Shown: positions 1-8,044 of the stretch, in pieces
Layout: each line of letters starts with the position of its first letter
Position numbering within the stretch: position 1 is the first letter of the stretch
Notes under the pieces: generated by a model
Told to the model about the DNA's origin: nothing
Seen by the model: only the letters and a program-made list of their open reading frames with translations
Databases searched by the model: none
Position numbers and translations under genes: made by a program
Origin: Cutibacterium equinum
GTDB lineage: Bacteria > Actinomycetota > Actinomycetes > Propionibacteriales > Propionibacteriaceae
Direction: 5' to 3'
DNA length: 64,000 bases
Assembly (NCBI RefSeq): GCF_028021195.1
Contig: NZ_CP115668.1
Coordinates: forward strand, 620,001 to 684,000

Positions 1-14
1 GGACCGTACGGTCC
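1..14. terminator. Perfect 14-nt palindrome at the window edge, possible terminator stem
   Basis: GGACCGTACGGTCC reads identically on both strands and lies about 28 nt past the stop of the minus-strand S4 gene. It could be the core of a terminator hairpin whose remainder lies outside the window, or a protein-binding site. There is no visible U tract, so the assignment is weak. Confidence 0.25.
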
Positions 15-41
15 GGGCCACGTCTTATGTCGGGTTCGTCA

Positions 42-272
42 TCACCAGGGAACGTCGGGCTCGGTGAGATCGACGGTCTCGGTGACGGTCTGGCCGCCGC
101 TGGTGACACTCACTTCGTCGCCGGGATGAAGTTGGCGTCCACGCCGAGTTTCAACCTCTCCGTTGACGCTGACGTGCCCCGAAGCGATGAGTTCACGAGC
201 CTGACCGCCAGTGTCGGCGAGGTTGGCGAACTTGAGGTACTGGCCGAGCCTGATCATCTGGTCGTCATGCAC
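42..272 (-). CDS. S4-domain RNA-binding protein (YaaA/YbcJ type)
   Basis: A 76-residue protein consisting essentially of one S4 RNA-binding fold. The fold shows as the segment RLGQYLKFANLADTGGQAR followed by a GHVSVNGEVETRRGRQL strand pair and a basic, PGDEV-type turn. Stand-alone S4 proteins of this size bind structured RNA, probably ribosomal, in the cytoplasm; the exact target is unknown. The first codon read here is GTG at 272, and Met6 would also fit. The gene lies only about 30 nt after the amino-acid transporter ATPase on the same strand, so it may share that transcript, although no functional link is evident. The family assignment is firm; the role is not. Confidence 0.85.
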   Translation of the reverse strand: MHDDQMIRLGQYLKFANLADTGGQARELIASGHVSVNGEVETRRGRQLHPGDEVSVTSGGQTVTETVDLTEPDVPW

Positions 273-302
273 ACCGTCAGTGTGTCACCTCGACCGCACA
301 AC

Positions 303-1103
303 TCACAGCACGGAATTGATGAATCCCTGCAGACGCTGCGATTTCGGGTGATTGATGACGTCGGTGGGGGAGCCTGCCTCGACGACGACACCCCCGTCCA
401 TGAAGACGACATGGTCGGCAACCTCGCGGGCAAATCCCATCTCGTGGGTGACGACGATCATCGTCATGCCCTCGCGCGCGAGATCCTTGAGGACGCTCAG
501 CACCTCACCGACGAGCTCGGGGTCGAGGGCCGAGGTCGGCTCGTCGAAGAGCATGAGTTCGGGCTTCATGGCCATCGCGCGGGCAATGGCGACGCGCTGC
601 TGCTGGCCACCGGACAGCTCGGCGGGGTAGTGGTCAGCGCGATCAGCCATGCCGACTCGCTCCAACAGGGACATGGCCAGCGGCTTGGCCTCCTCCTTGG
701 ACAGTCCGGACACGTTGACAGGCGCCTCCATGACGTTTCCCAGGGCAGTCATGTGAGGAAAGAGGTTGAATCGCTGGAACACCATGCCAATGCGTGCCCG
801 CTGGGCTGCGATGTCCTTGTCGGAAAGCCGCTTGAGGCGTCCATCCGGTAGGGGATCGTGCTCGTAGCCGATACGCTGTCCACCGACCCAGATCTCACCG
901 GCCTCAAAGGTCTCCAACTGGTTGATGCAGCGCAATAGCGTGGACTTTCCCGAGCCGGAAGGCCCAAGGAGGACGCACACCTCCCCGGATGCGACGTCGA
1001 GGTCAATTCCTTTGAGGATGTGGAGTGGCCCGAATTCCTTGTGCAACCCCTTGATGCGCACCATCGGTTCGGTGCCTGCAGACTCTGCTGTGGATGTGCT
1101 CAC
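303..1103 (-). CDS. Polar amino-acid ABC transporter, ATP-binding subunit
   Basis: A 266-residue ATPase of the GlnQ/HisP class that powers amino-acid uptake from the inner face of the membrane. Walker A is GPSGSGKST (about residues 47-55), the signature LSGGQQQR (163-170), Walker B LMLFDEP (183-189), and the switch histidine sits in VVTHEMGF (about 220). The GTG start at 1103 overlaps the permease stop (GTGA), which indicates translational coupling. Longer readings upstream of this GTG run inside the permease gene and are rejected. The order binding protein, permease, ATPase is the usual importer layout. The substrate cannot be read from the ATPase; an ArgR-like site upstream of the operon hints at arginine or related basic amino acids. 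Confidence 0.92.
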   Translation of the reverse strand: MSTSTAESAGTEPMVRIKGLHKEFGPLHILKGIDLDVASGEVCVLLGPSGSGKSTLLRCINQLETFEAGEIWVGGQRIGYEHDPLPDGRLKRLSDKDIAAQRARIGMVFQRFNLFPHMTALGNVMEAPVNVSGLSKEEAKPLAMSLLERVGMADRADHYPAELSGGQQQRVAIARAMAMKPELMLFDEPTSALDPELVGEVLSVLKDLAREGMTMIVVTHEMGFAREVADHVVFMDGGVVVEAGSPTDVINHPKSQRLQGFINSVL

Positions 1104-2044
1104 TGCTCGACCTCCAGGGCGATGTTCTTGTGCGTGGTGCCGGCTGCCTGGATGGCGGCCTGGCGACGCAGCCGCTTCGATGAGGACTTCCCGTTGAGAC
1201 CACGACCGAAGTACTGCTCGAGGAAATGTTGCCCGATCATGAGGACACTCGTCATGACGAGGTACCAGAAGGCGGCGACGATGAGCAACGGTATCGGTGC
1301 GTAGATGCGGTTGGCGATGGCGTTCGTGGCGTACTGCAGGTCGAGGGTGAAGGGCACGGCCAACACCAAGGAGGTCGTCTTGAGCATGCCGATGGTCTCG
1401 TTGCCCAGCGGCGGGATGATGACCCGCATGGCTTGGGGAATGATGATGCGGCTCATGATGAGGGACGGCTTCATACCCAGGGCCTTTGCTGCCTCCGTCT
1501 GTCCCGCATCGACCGACTCCAAACCGGCACGGATGATCTCGGCCAGGTAGGCTCCCTCGTTGAGGCCCAGGCCGATGATGGCAGCAGCCAGGGCGGTGAC
1601 GACCTTCTCGGTCTCGGCGCTGGCCAATTGGGGACCACCGAAAGGCACTCCGATGGACATCGTCGGGTACAGCACGGCCAGCAGTCCCCAGAACACCAAC
1701 TGGGTGTACACCGGGACGCCGCGGAAGACGAAGATGTAGGCCCACGAGACAGCGCGCAGCACCGGGTTGCGGGACTGCCTCATGATGGCCGTGAGGAGGG
1801 CTACTGCTGTTCCCAACAGCATCGCGGCGAAGGTCAGCAGGATGGTGTAGCCGATGCCGGTGACGATTTTGACGTCACGTAGGTATAGCCACACCACCGA
1901 CCACTGGTAGTTGGGGTTCGTGACGAGTCCCTGGAGGAAGATCAGTACCAACAGGGCAACGATGATGGCCGCGATCCAGGTTCCCGGATGTGCGACGTCG
2001 CGTGCCCGGATGCGATTCGGGATGTTGGCGTGGTGGTGTGCCAC
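1100..2044 (-). CDS. Polar amino-acid ABC transporter, permease subunit
   Basis: A membrane permease of the HisM/GlnP family (His/Glu/Gln/Arg/opine type). It has an N-terminal anchor ([18 protein letters not shown]) and further hydrophobic helices. The family coupling loop is seen in [19 protein letters not shown] and EAAKALGM, which contact the ATPase. The start chosen is GTG at 2044 because AAAGG lies about seven bases upstream; an in-frame GTG at 2059 is possible but has no ribosome site. The stop overlaps the ATPase start. The C terminus is long and basic ([16 protein letters not shown]). Only one permease gene is present, so it probably works as a homodimer. Confidence 0.9.
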   Translation of the reverse strand: MAHHHANIPNRIRARDVAHPGTWIAAIIVALLVLIFLQGLVTNPNYQWSVVWLYLRDVKIVTGIGYTILLTFAAMLLGTAVALLTAIMRQSRNPVLRAVSWAYIFVFRGVPVYTQLVFWGLLAVLYPTMSIGVPFGGPQLASAETEKVVTALAAAIIGLGLNEGAYLAEIIRAGLESVDAGQTEAAKALGMKPSLIMSRIIIPQAMRVIIPPLGNETIGMLKTTSLVLAVPFTLDLQYATNAIANRIYAPIPLLIVAAFWYLVMTSVLMIGQHFLEQYFGRGLNGKSSSKRLRRQAAIQAAGTTHKNIALEVEQ

Positions 2045-2069
2045 CGTAGTGCCTTTCACTCGGGTGCGA

Positions 2070-2996
2070 TCACGGCTCAGGGTTGACCTCGGAGGTCTTG
2101 ATGAGACCGTCCTCGGTGCCCCATGAGGCCAGCAGCTTCTTCATGGTCCCGTCGTCGATGAGTTTTTGGGTAGCCACCTGGATGGCTTTGGAGAGTCCGC
2201 CGTCATTCTTGGCGGTGACGACGCCGAACAGGGATGCGTCAGTGATGCCGCCGAGAGCCTCGAGTTTGGAGGTCTGTTTGATGGCATAGGCAGTGATGAC
2301 CGAGTCGGCGTAGAGGACATCGGCTTTGCCACCGACGACGTTCGTGGTGGCGTCGGACTGGGATACATAAGAAAGCAGGTCAATGGGCTTCTTGCCGGCC
2401 TTGGTGCACTCCGTCGACTTTTGCTGGGCGGCGGTCTCCTGGGCAGTACCGGTCTGTACCGCCACGGAGTGTCCACACAGATCGTCGGGGGAGATCTTCT
2501 TGGGGTTTCCCTTCGGGACGGCCATCGAGAACCCAGCTTTGAAGTAGGAGGTCATGGTGACCTGTTTCTGGCGCTCCGAAGTGATGGTGAAGGAGGAGAC
2601 GCTGAGGTCGTACTTGGATCCGATGGCAGGGATGAGGCTGGGGAAGGCCGCATTGGCGGTCGTCACTGTTAGGCCCATGAGCTTGCCGACAGCAGTGACG
2701 TAGTCGACGTCGAAGCCGACGACGGTTGAGCCGTCAGTGTCGATGAACTCAGCAGGTGCGTAGTTGGCGGCCGCGCCGTTACGGAGGGTGCCGGATTTCT
2801 TGATGTCGTCGGGGACCATCGCTGCGATGGTGGGATCAGTCTTGATGGAGTCGATGATCTGGGCATTTGACGGGGTGCCGGGCTTGCTGGACTCCGCCTT
2901 GGGGGTCGCAGACTCCTCGGAGGCATGGGTACATCCGCTGATGGCAAGGGCTACGACGGCCAGGGTGGCACCGGCGGCATGGCGCAGAGTTTTCAT
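2070..2996 (-). CDS. Amino-acid ABC transporter substrate-binding lipoprotein
   Basis: A 308-residue extracytoplasmic receptor of the SBP_bac_3 family. The start at 2996 gives a lipoprotein signal MKTLRHAAG...AISGC with the lipidated cysteine near residue 22, preceded by an AAGGAC ribosome site; an upstream in-frame ATG at 3044 lies within the promoter region and is rejected. Family features include DIKKSGTLRNG, GFDVDYVTAVGKLMG, SFTITSERQKQV and the GKADVLYADS segment lining the amino-acid pocket. It heads the three-gene importer operon. Arginine or another basic amino acid is a plausible ligand because of the ArgR-like operator, but no ligand residue proves this. Confidence 0.9.
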   Translation of the reverse strand: MKTLRHAAGATLAVVALAISGCTHASEESATPKAESSKPGTPSNAQIIDSIKTDPTIAAMVPDDIKKSGTLRNGAAANYAPAEFIDTDGSTVVGFDVDYVTAVGKLMGLTVTTANAAFPSLIPAIGSKYDLSVSSFTITSERQKQVTMTSYFKAGFSMAVPKGNPKKISPDDLCGHSVAVQTGTAQETAAQQKSTECTKAGKKPIDLLSYVSQSDATTNVVGGKADVLYADSVITAYAIKQTSKLEALGGITDASLFGVVTAKNDGGLSKAIQVATQKLIDDGTMKKLLASWGTEDGLIKTSEVNPEP

Positions 2997-3040
2997 GGGA
3001 CGGTCCTTCGCTACGGCGGCGTCGGGCGACACCGCATGAT

Positions 3041-3072
3041 GCATAATTATGCGTCTTGAAGCATAAAGTCAA
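3041..3072 (-). promoter_or_regulatory. Promoter with an overlapping ArgR-like palindrome
   Basis: On the minus strand TTGACT (3072-3067) and TAATTA (3049-3044) are separated by 17 bases and could be the -35 and -10 boxes of the amino-acid importer operon. The -10 lies inside the perfect 12-nt palindrome GCATAATTATGC (3041-3052). Its context approaches the ARG-box pattern TGnATwwwwATnCA with one mismatch, so arginine-dependent repression is plausible. This is an inference from pattern alone. Confidence 0.4.
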
Positions 3073-3291
3073 GTTGGGGGTGCGGGAGTGGGGGCAAGGG
3101 GGGCATGCGTAGATGGGGATCTCTGGGGTCGGTTGTACGAATGGACAGTGTTCCGTAGGCGAAAGAATGCAATAGTGACGAACTTGTTTGTGTCGGCGTT
3201 GCGAGAGTTATAATGACATGGCGTCACTGGATCAAACTCGGGTCATGTCAATGTTCGCCAGCAAGGGTATTCGTGGACGAGAATCGGATAC
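3073..3291. other. AT-richer intergenic region between divergent transport loci
   Basis: About 220 bases without a convincing gene, less G+C-rich than the surroundings. It separates the minus-strand amino-acid importer from the plus-strand ABC pair. It contains one promoter candidate with a perfect TATAAT (annotated separately). A 25-codon ATG frame beginning at 3218 also exists but has nothing to support it. Confidence 0.5.
3184..3214 (+). promoter_or_regulatory. Promoter candidate with consensus TATAAT
   Basis: TATAAT at 3209-3214 is a perfect -10 hexamer, which is notable in a high-G+C genome. TTGTTT at 3184-3189 is a fair -35 at a rather long 19-base spacing. A transcript from about 3221 would carry the short frame at 3292-3429 and then the ABC pair. 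Confidence 0.4.
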
Positions 3292-3429
3292 GTGAATATT
3301 GGTGGCAAGGTGAGCGTCAATTCTGATGTGAGCCCCGGGGATACTCTGCGTGCGGCAGATCTTCGGGTCCAGGTGTGCGCCGAACATTGGTATGGTGACC
3401 ACTGCGTCGAAAGACTGTACCGCGAGTGA
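3292..3429 (+). CDS. Possible 45-residue peptide gene ahead of an ABC exporter
   Basis: A GTG-initiated frame of 45 codons lies between the TATAAT promoter candidate and the ABC ATPase, ending 35 bases before the ATPase start. The predicted peptide is hydrophilic and carries two cysteines and aromatic residues near its end (CAEHWYGDHC). No signal peptide is seen, but an N-terminal GG (residues 4-5) is present. The ribosome site is weak; an internal GTG at 3310 has GGTGG upstream and could be the true start. I do not recognise a family. Position next to a peptide-type ABC system suggests a secreted or sensed peptide, but it may equally be a chance frame. Confidence 0.25.
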   Translation: MNIGGKVSVNSDVSPGDTLRAADLRVQVCAEHWYGDHCVERLYRE

Positions 3430-3464
3430 TGACCGCGCTCTGGCGCCCATGGATCGGATACCTG

Positions 3465-4148
3465 ATGGCTGATCGATATTCATTGACTTGTTATGACTTG
3501 GTTGTCCAGTTCCCCCATGCGAGCCGACCCGCATTGGATGGTGTCTCGCTGGTTATGTCTCCGGAATCGGTGAACGTGATCGTCGGTGCTTCTGGCTCGG
3601 GAAAGTCGACATTGTTGATGTGTCTTGCTGGTTTGGAGGCGCCGACCAAAGGACGGGTCGTACATGGGGATGTCGACGTATACAGGCTGGATGACAGACA
3701 GCGTGCAGCGTGGCGGTTGCGAACGATCGGCTTGGTGTTTCAGAACTCTGAGCTGGTTCCCGAGCTCACATTGCGTGACAACATTGCCCTGCCTCTTGAG
3801 CTCCTTGGCACTGGGCGTCGGGACGCACTGAAGCGCGCCGACCACCTTGCCGAGATCCTTGACCTCGGTGAGAGCAGCAAGCGACGACCCAGTGAAGTGT
3901 CAGGAGGCCAGGCGCAGCGTGCAGCCGTGGGTCGTGCCCTCGCGCACCGTCCGGCGGTCGTCCTGGCCGACGAACCTACTGGCGCCTTGGACACGACGAA
4001 CCGCCATGCCGTGATCGGTCTGCTCGACGATCTGGTTCGCGCTGAAGGTTCCACCTTGGTGATGGTGACCCATGATGAGCACACGTTGCCGAAAAACGCC
4101 CGGATCATTCGCCTGGCCGATGGACAGATCATGGGAGACGCGGCGTGA
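3465..4148 (+). CDS. ABC transporter ATP-binding protein (LolD/MacB type)
   Basis: A 227-residue ATPase of the class that drives FtsX-fold permeases in lipoprotein release or in peptide and antibiotic export. It has Walker A GASGSGKST (41-49), VSGGQAQR signature (145-152), Walker B VVLADEP (165-171) and a histidine in MVTHDEHT. ATG 3465 is chosen because it gives the usual family N terminus and has GGA six bases upstream; ATG 3429, which overlaps the stop of the small upstream frame, would add 12 residues. It overlaps the downstream permease by four bases. The first part of the gene is lower in G+C (about 53% over 3481-3540) than neighbouring housekeeping genes, so acquisition by transfer is possible. 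Confidence 0.88.
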   Translation: MADRYSLTCYDLVVQFPHASRPALDGVSLVMSPESVNVIVGASGSGKSTLLMCLAGLEAPTKGRVVHGDVDVYRLDDRQRAAWRLRTIGLVFQNSELVPELTLRDNIALPLELLGTGRRDALKRADHLAEILDLGESSKRRPSEVSGGQAQRAAVGRALAHRPAVVLADEPTGALDTTNRHAVIGLLDDLVRAEGSTLVMVTHDEHTLPKNARIIRLADGQIMGDAA

Positions 4149-6319
4149 CAGGCTTGCGTCTGGCGTTGCGATTGAGCCGTGGAGCAAGCCGTCATGATCT
4201 GATTCGATCACTGGTGATGGTTGTGGGCGTGGCCCTGGCAACACTGGGGCTGGCGGTGGGTATCACCATGCCCCGCGTCACCGTCCAGCAGCAGGAAGTA
4301 CGTGATGCCCGGACCCCCATCCTTGCTCCGGGCAAGCTGGAAAGCGGGCATACCGGCCTCAAGGTGCAGGAATTACAGGTCGACGGCACACCCTGGACGA
4401 GTTTCGTGGTGAACCACCCTGCTGGTTTGCTGCCTCCTGGACTGAAGCACTGGCCTCAACCGGGTCATACCATCGTTTCCCCGCGTCTGAAGTCGCTGAT
4501 GGACGCCGGGGTCGTGAAAGTTTCCAGCTTGGGCACGGTCGATCCGGTGGTGATGGATCGGGCCGCCTTGGCCTCACCCGACGAGTTGTTCTCGGTTACG
4601 ACCACCCCCGATCAGGCTGGTTGCCGCGAGCTGAAGGGCTTCGGCGTGACCGGGACAGATGATTCTGGGGTGTTGTCACCTACTGCGTGGATCGAGATGA
4701 TCGGACTGGTTGGGCTGCCGGCAGCCATGTTGTTGTGGACGTCGCTGAGTCTGTCGGCTGCCTCGCGGCGTGACCGATTCACGACGCTGGTGCGCATGGG
4801 ATGCGACCCCGACTGGTGTGGCCGGGTCTTCGCCGCCGAAGTTTCCGGGACCGCTGGCTTGGGGGCTCTGCTCGGGTTGGCGCTGTTCATTCCTGTTCAA
4901 AAAGCCCTCGGAGCCAGCGGGGTGCTCGGGCTAACCTGGTGGCCCTGGCAGGCGAGGCTGAGATGGCAGGCGTGGCTGGTCATCGTCGTCATCATGATGA
5001 TCATGAGCGGTCGGTTGGCCCGGCGTACCCTGCGAAGGTTGCTGGCTTCACGCCGCCCCCCGCACCGCAGCGCCCGGCTTGAGACAGTGCGTCATCTTCT
5101 CGGGATCGTTGGTCTTCTCCTCGTCGTGGCTGCGATCGGTCTGGAAGGCTGGATGTGTCTGACGATGGCGTTTGCTCATGACGGCCAGCGCCTGGGGGAC
5201 CAAGGCGCTGGATACATCATGGGTGGGGCGGTGCTTGGAACTCTCGGCGCCGTCATGTCAGCCCACCTCATCGTCGTATGGTGCGCCGGTCGCGAGCATC
5301 TGAGACTGCCCACTCGTCTCGGGTTGGCCCTGGCCAGAGCCTACTACCGGGGTTCTGTTGCGATGGTGGTCGCGTTGGCGATCATGGTCGGCCTGGCCGG
5401 GGTTGGATCGGGGTTCCTCATTTCTGGTACCCACTCCACCGAGGGGGATCCCCGTCATGTCCTCGTCCAGGTTCCCTTCGCCGATCGGACCGCCACCGAA
5501 CAGCAAGCCCTCCTGCGCATCACCCGGCCACGACGCATGATCTACATGACGACCGATGACCGTGCCCTCGTCGCCGCATCCTGCGCCGATTTGGCCGCTT
5601 TCGATCCCGACCCGCAACCCTGTCCAAGGATGCCGGCTACGAGGCGAGACGCGCCATCGACATGGACCTTTGGTTACGACAAACACACGACGGCCCGGAC
5701 CATCAAGCCCGTCAGCTACCTGCCCGTCACCTACGGTGATGACGCCCTCCTTGCTCGCACCGACCCGAGACTGGCAGGCCTCACTCCCGACTACGTGGAG
5801 TTCACCGCAGACTCCACAACTGGCGATCTTGATCGGTTAGTGGATCAACTCCACGCCACCGCGCCGTCCTATGAGGTCCAGGCCGGGGCTGAGAACTCCG
5901 ACACCCGGCGGGCGTTTATCCAACAACATGGAATCGTGCGTAGCGGCCTGGCGACCGGATTCCTGCTGATCCTGGTGGCGTGCACTGTCGCGTTTGTCGA
6001 ACTGCGATGGCGAATGCGACGCACCATTGCTGCTCAACAAGCCGTGGGTACCCCCGCCCATGTCCTGCGAAGGTCCTTCCTGGTGCAGATGATCGTCACG
6101 ATCCTGCCGGCCCAGTCGATGTCACTGGTAGTTGGAGTTCTGGCTGGTTGGGCGATCAATGCCGCGATCGGATCAACCGACGCGAATCAGTCCTTCGACC
6201 TCTCCATCGCGGCGCTACCCGTCACGATGTGGGCAGTCAGTGTGCTCGCCATCGTGGTCACTGCTGTTGCGGCCGGCGCTCCCCGTTTTCGGCTGTCAGC
6301 TCTGAGGGATACCACGTAG
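4145..6319 (+). CDS. Large FtsX-family ABC permease
   Basis: A 724-residue membrane protein starting at GTG 4145, coupled to the ATPase by a GTGA overlap. An N-terminal helix (about 22-42) is followed by an extracytoplasmic segment, then a central group of helices (about 185-430), a second extracytoplasmic segment (about 430-595), and three C-terminal helices ending in the FtsX fold (GFLLILVACTVAFVELRWRM, then MIVTILPAQSM and VLAIVVTAVAAG). This duplicated FtsX layout occurs in actinobacterial systems that export or resist peptides and antibiotics. There is no adaptor subunit and no two-component system nearby. The substrate is unknown; the small frame at 3292-3429 is the only local candidate. 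Confidence 0.8.
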   Translation: MTGLRLALRLSRGASRHDLIRSLVMVVGVALATLGLAVGITMPRVTVQQQEVRDARTPILAPGKLESGHTGLKVQELQVDGTPWTSFVVNHPAGLLPPGLKHWPQPGHTIVSPRLKSLMDAGVVKVSSLGTVDPVVMDRAALASPDELFSVTTTPDQAGCRELKGFGVTGTDDSGVLSPTAWIEMIGLVGLPAAMLLWTSLSLSAASRRDRFTTLVRMGCDPDWCGRVFAAEVSGTAGLGALLGLALFIPVQKALGASGVLGLTWWPWQARLRWQAWLVIVVIMMIMSGRLARRTLRRLLASRRPPHRSARLETVRHLLGIVGLLLVVAAIGLEGWMCLTMAFAHDGQRLGDQGAGYIMGGAVLGTLGAVMSAHLIVVWCAGREHLRLPTRLGLALARAYYRGSVAMVVALAIMVGLAGVGSGFLISGTHSTEGDPRHVLVQVPFADRTATEQQALLRITRPRRMIYMTTDDRALVAASCADLAAFDPDPQPCPRMPATRRDAPSTWTFGYDKHTTARTIKPVSYLPVTYGDDALLARTDPRLAGLTPDYVEFTADSTTGDLDRLVDQLHATAPSYEVQAGAENSDTRRAFIQQHGIVRSGLATGFLLILVACTVAFVELRWRMRRTIAAQQAVGTPAHVLRRSFLVQMIVTILPAQSMSLVVGVLAGWAINAAIGSTDANQSFDLSIAALPVTMWAVSVLAIVVTAVAAGAPRFRLSALRDTT

Positions 6320-6574
6320 ACAACGGAGTGATAGCCATCCGGCTGGTGCGACACCACGGTCCTCGCTCGGAACCGCCGACCGAATCGTGCTCGCTGACGT
6401 CATCGCCGTCAGAATTTCCATATTCTTGGTGTTCGCCGCGTCCCAGCGCCACGTCACCGGTGGTACTGAGGAAGGCGAATCGAAGGTCTGAACCATGCCA
6501 CTGCCACCCATCCACATAACGTACCTGTGACACTGAGCTGCTACGCCGTTTCCGTTAACACAAGGAAGTGAACC

Positions 6575-7945
6575 ATGACCGACAATGTCGATCTCGATCC
6601 TGCAGAGCTGGAGGCAGCCGGGGCACTGGGAGGGTCTGAGGACCCCGGATACCAGTGGCCGACTGACCCCCTGGTCGTCAAGAACCTCAAACACTGGCAG
6701 GACCTCACCTTCGGGGTCATCATCCACTGGGGTATCTACTCCGCCATTGGTCAGGGAGGGTCGTGGTCCCTGCATCGTGACGACCTCGGCTGGTTCACCG
6801 ACAAATCGCCTCAATTTCCAGGCGACCCGAGCGACGACGCCGGTTATCAGGACTGGTACTACGACCAGGCTAGAACCTTCCGAGGAGAGGACTTCGACGC
6901 ATCCCAATGGGCCCAAGCCTGCGCTGACGCCGGGATGACGTACTGCATTTTCACGACGAAGCACCACGACGGGTTCTGCATGTACGACTCGGGTTACACC
7001 AACCTCAAGGCGACGTCAGAATCGTCGGGTCTACGTCGCGACATCCTCCGCGAGGTCGTCGACGCCTTCCGAGACGCAGGACTGGAAACCGGCGCATATT
7101 TCTCCAAGGCCGATTGGTCCCATCCCTGCTACTGGGACCGTTCCCAGCCGATCCATGATCGTTTCCACAATTTCGACATTGAGGCTCAACCACAGCGCTG
7201 GCAGCGGTTCGTCGATTTCACCATGGACCAGATCACCGAAATTCTCTCCAACTACGGCCCGATGAATGTGCTGTGGCTCGACGCAGGTTGGGTTCGCGCT
7301 CCCGAAGAACCCATCGGTATTGACGACATTGCCGCCCGGGCACGCGAGGTCCAGCCCGGAATCATCGTCGTCGACCGGGCGGTCCACGGACCCCACGAGA
7401 ACTATCGGACCCCGGAGCAAGAGATTCCTGCAGATGTCATCGACCATCCGTGGGAAGCCTGCATGACGCTGACCAGGGAATGGTGCGCCATGTCGCCCGA
7501 TGACCCCGCCAAGCCGACGAGTGTGATCATCGCGAACCTCATCAAGATCGTCTCGCGAGGCGGGAACTATCTACTCGGCATCGGCCCTGACGCCACCGGC
7601 CACATGCCCGACTCGGTGCGTCGCGGACTCCAGGAGATCGGACAGTGGATGGACGTCTGTGGCGAGGGCATCATGGCTGCTCGTCCTGCTGCCCCCGAGA
7701 TCACTGCTCAGGGTGACACCCTCGAGTGGTATCTCACGACGGAGGACTCCCATCTGTTTGCATGGGGTGTCGCCAATGCGGATGTCGTCGCCGCAGATCG
7801 TCTCATCGTTGATGGCCAATACCGCCAGGCTCGTGTGCTCGGTGGGCCAGTCTTGGACACCCAGATCAGTGACGGACGCACTGTCATCGACGTTCCCGCG
7901 TCCCCCACCCACTACGCAGTCGGAGTGGAGCTCATCGCAGACTGA
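6575..7945 (+). CDS. Alpha-L-fucosidase, glycoside hydrolase family 29
   Basis: A 456-residue retaining alpha-L-fucosidase that removes terminal L-fucose from glycans. The GH29 barrel starts at GVIIHWGIYSAIG, followed by TTKHHDGFCMYDS and the nucleophile motif WLDAGW, where the aspartate is about residue 236. A C-terminal domain of about 100 residues follows. No signal peptide is visible, so the enzyme should act on imported oligosaccharides. The start has AAGGAAG at a good distance. It stands alone: no fucose permease, isomerase or kinase is in the window, so it may serve mucin or host-glycan scavenging together with genes elsewhere. It is convergent with the secreted esterase and shares a terminator hairpin with it. 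Confidence 0.92.
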   Translation: MTDNVDLDPAELEAAGALGGSEDPGYQWPTDPLVVKNLKHWQDLTFGVIIHWGIYSAIGQGGSWSLHRDDLGWFTDKSPQFPGDPSDDAGYQDWYYDQARTFRGEDFDASQWAQACADAGMTYCIFTTKHHDGFCMYDSGYTNLKATSESSGLRRDILREVVDAFRDAGLETGAYFSKADWSHPCYWDRSQPIHDRFHNFDIEAQPQRWQRFVDFTMDQITEILSNYGPMNVLWLDAGWVRAPEEPIGIDDIAARAREVQPGIIVVDRAVHGPHENYRTPEQEIPADVIDHPWEACMTLTREWCAMSPDDPAKPTSVIIANLIKIVSRGGNYLLGIGPDATGHMPDSVRRGLQEIGQWMDVCGEGIMAARPAAPEITAQGDTLEWYLTTEDSHLFAWGVANADVVAADRLIVDGQYRQARVLGGPVLDTQISDGRTVIDVPASPTHYAVGVELIAD

Positions 7946-8002
7946 GTGGTGCGCATCCCATCCATGTGCGGCGGGTGGGGACAGCCTTTGAGTACAGACG
8001 AA

Positions 8003-8033
8003 CAAGCGCCCGGACGAACCGTCCGGGCGCTTG
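8003..8033. terminator. Bidirectional terminator hairpin
   Basis: A perfect 13-bp stem (8003-8015 with 8021-8033) and a five-base loop lie between the convergent fucosidase and phytase-like genes. The minus-strand gene stops only about 12 bases away, so its coding region cannot extend further without entering the stem. Confidence 0.75.
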
Positions 8034-8044
8034 AGGTGTGGCGA

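Noticed and set aside
3292-3429. Assignment of the small frame to the lactococcin 972 bacteriocin family
   Set aside because: That family has a signal peptide and a longer conserved core; neither is present, so only a generic peptide is proposed.
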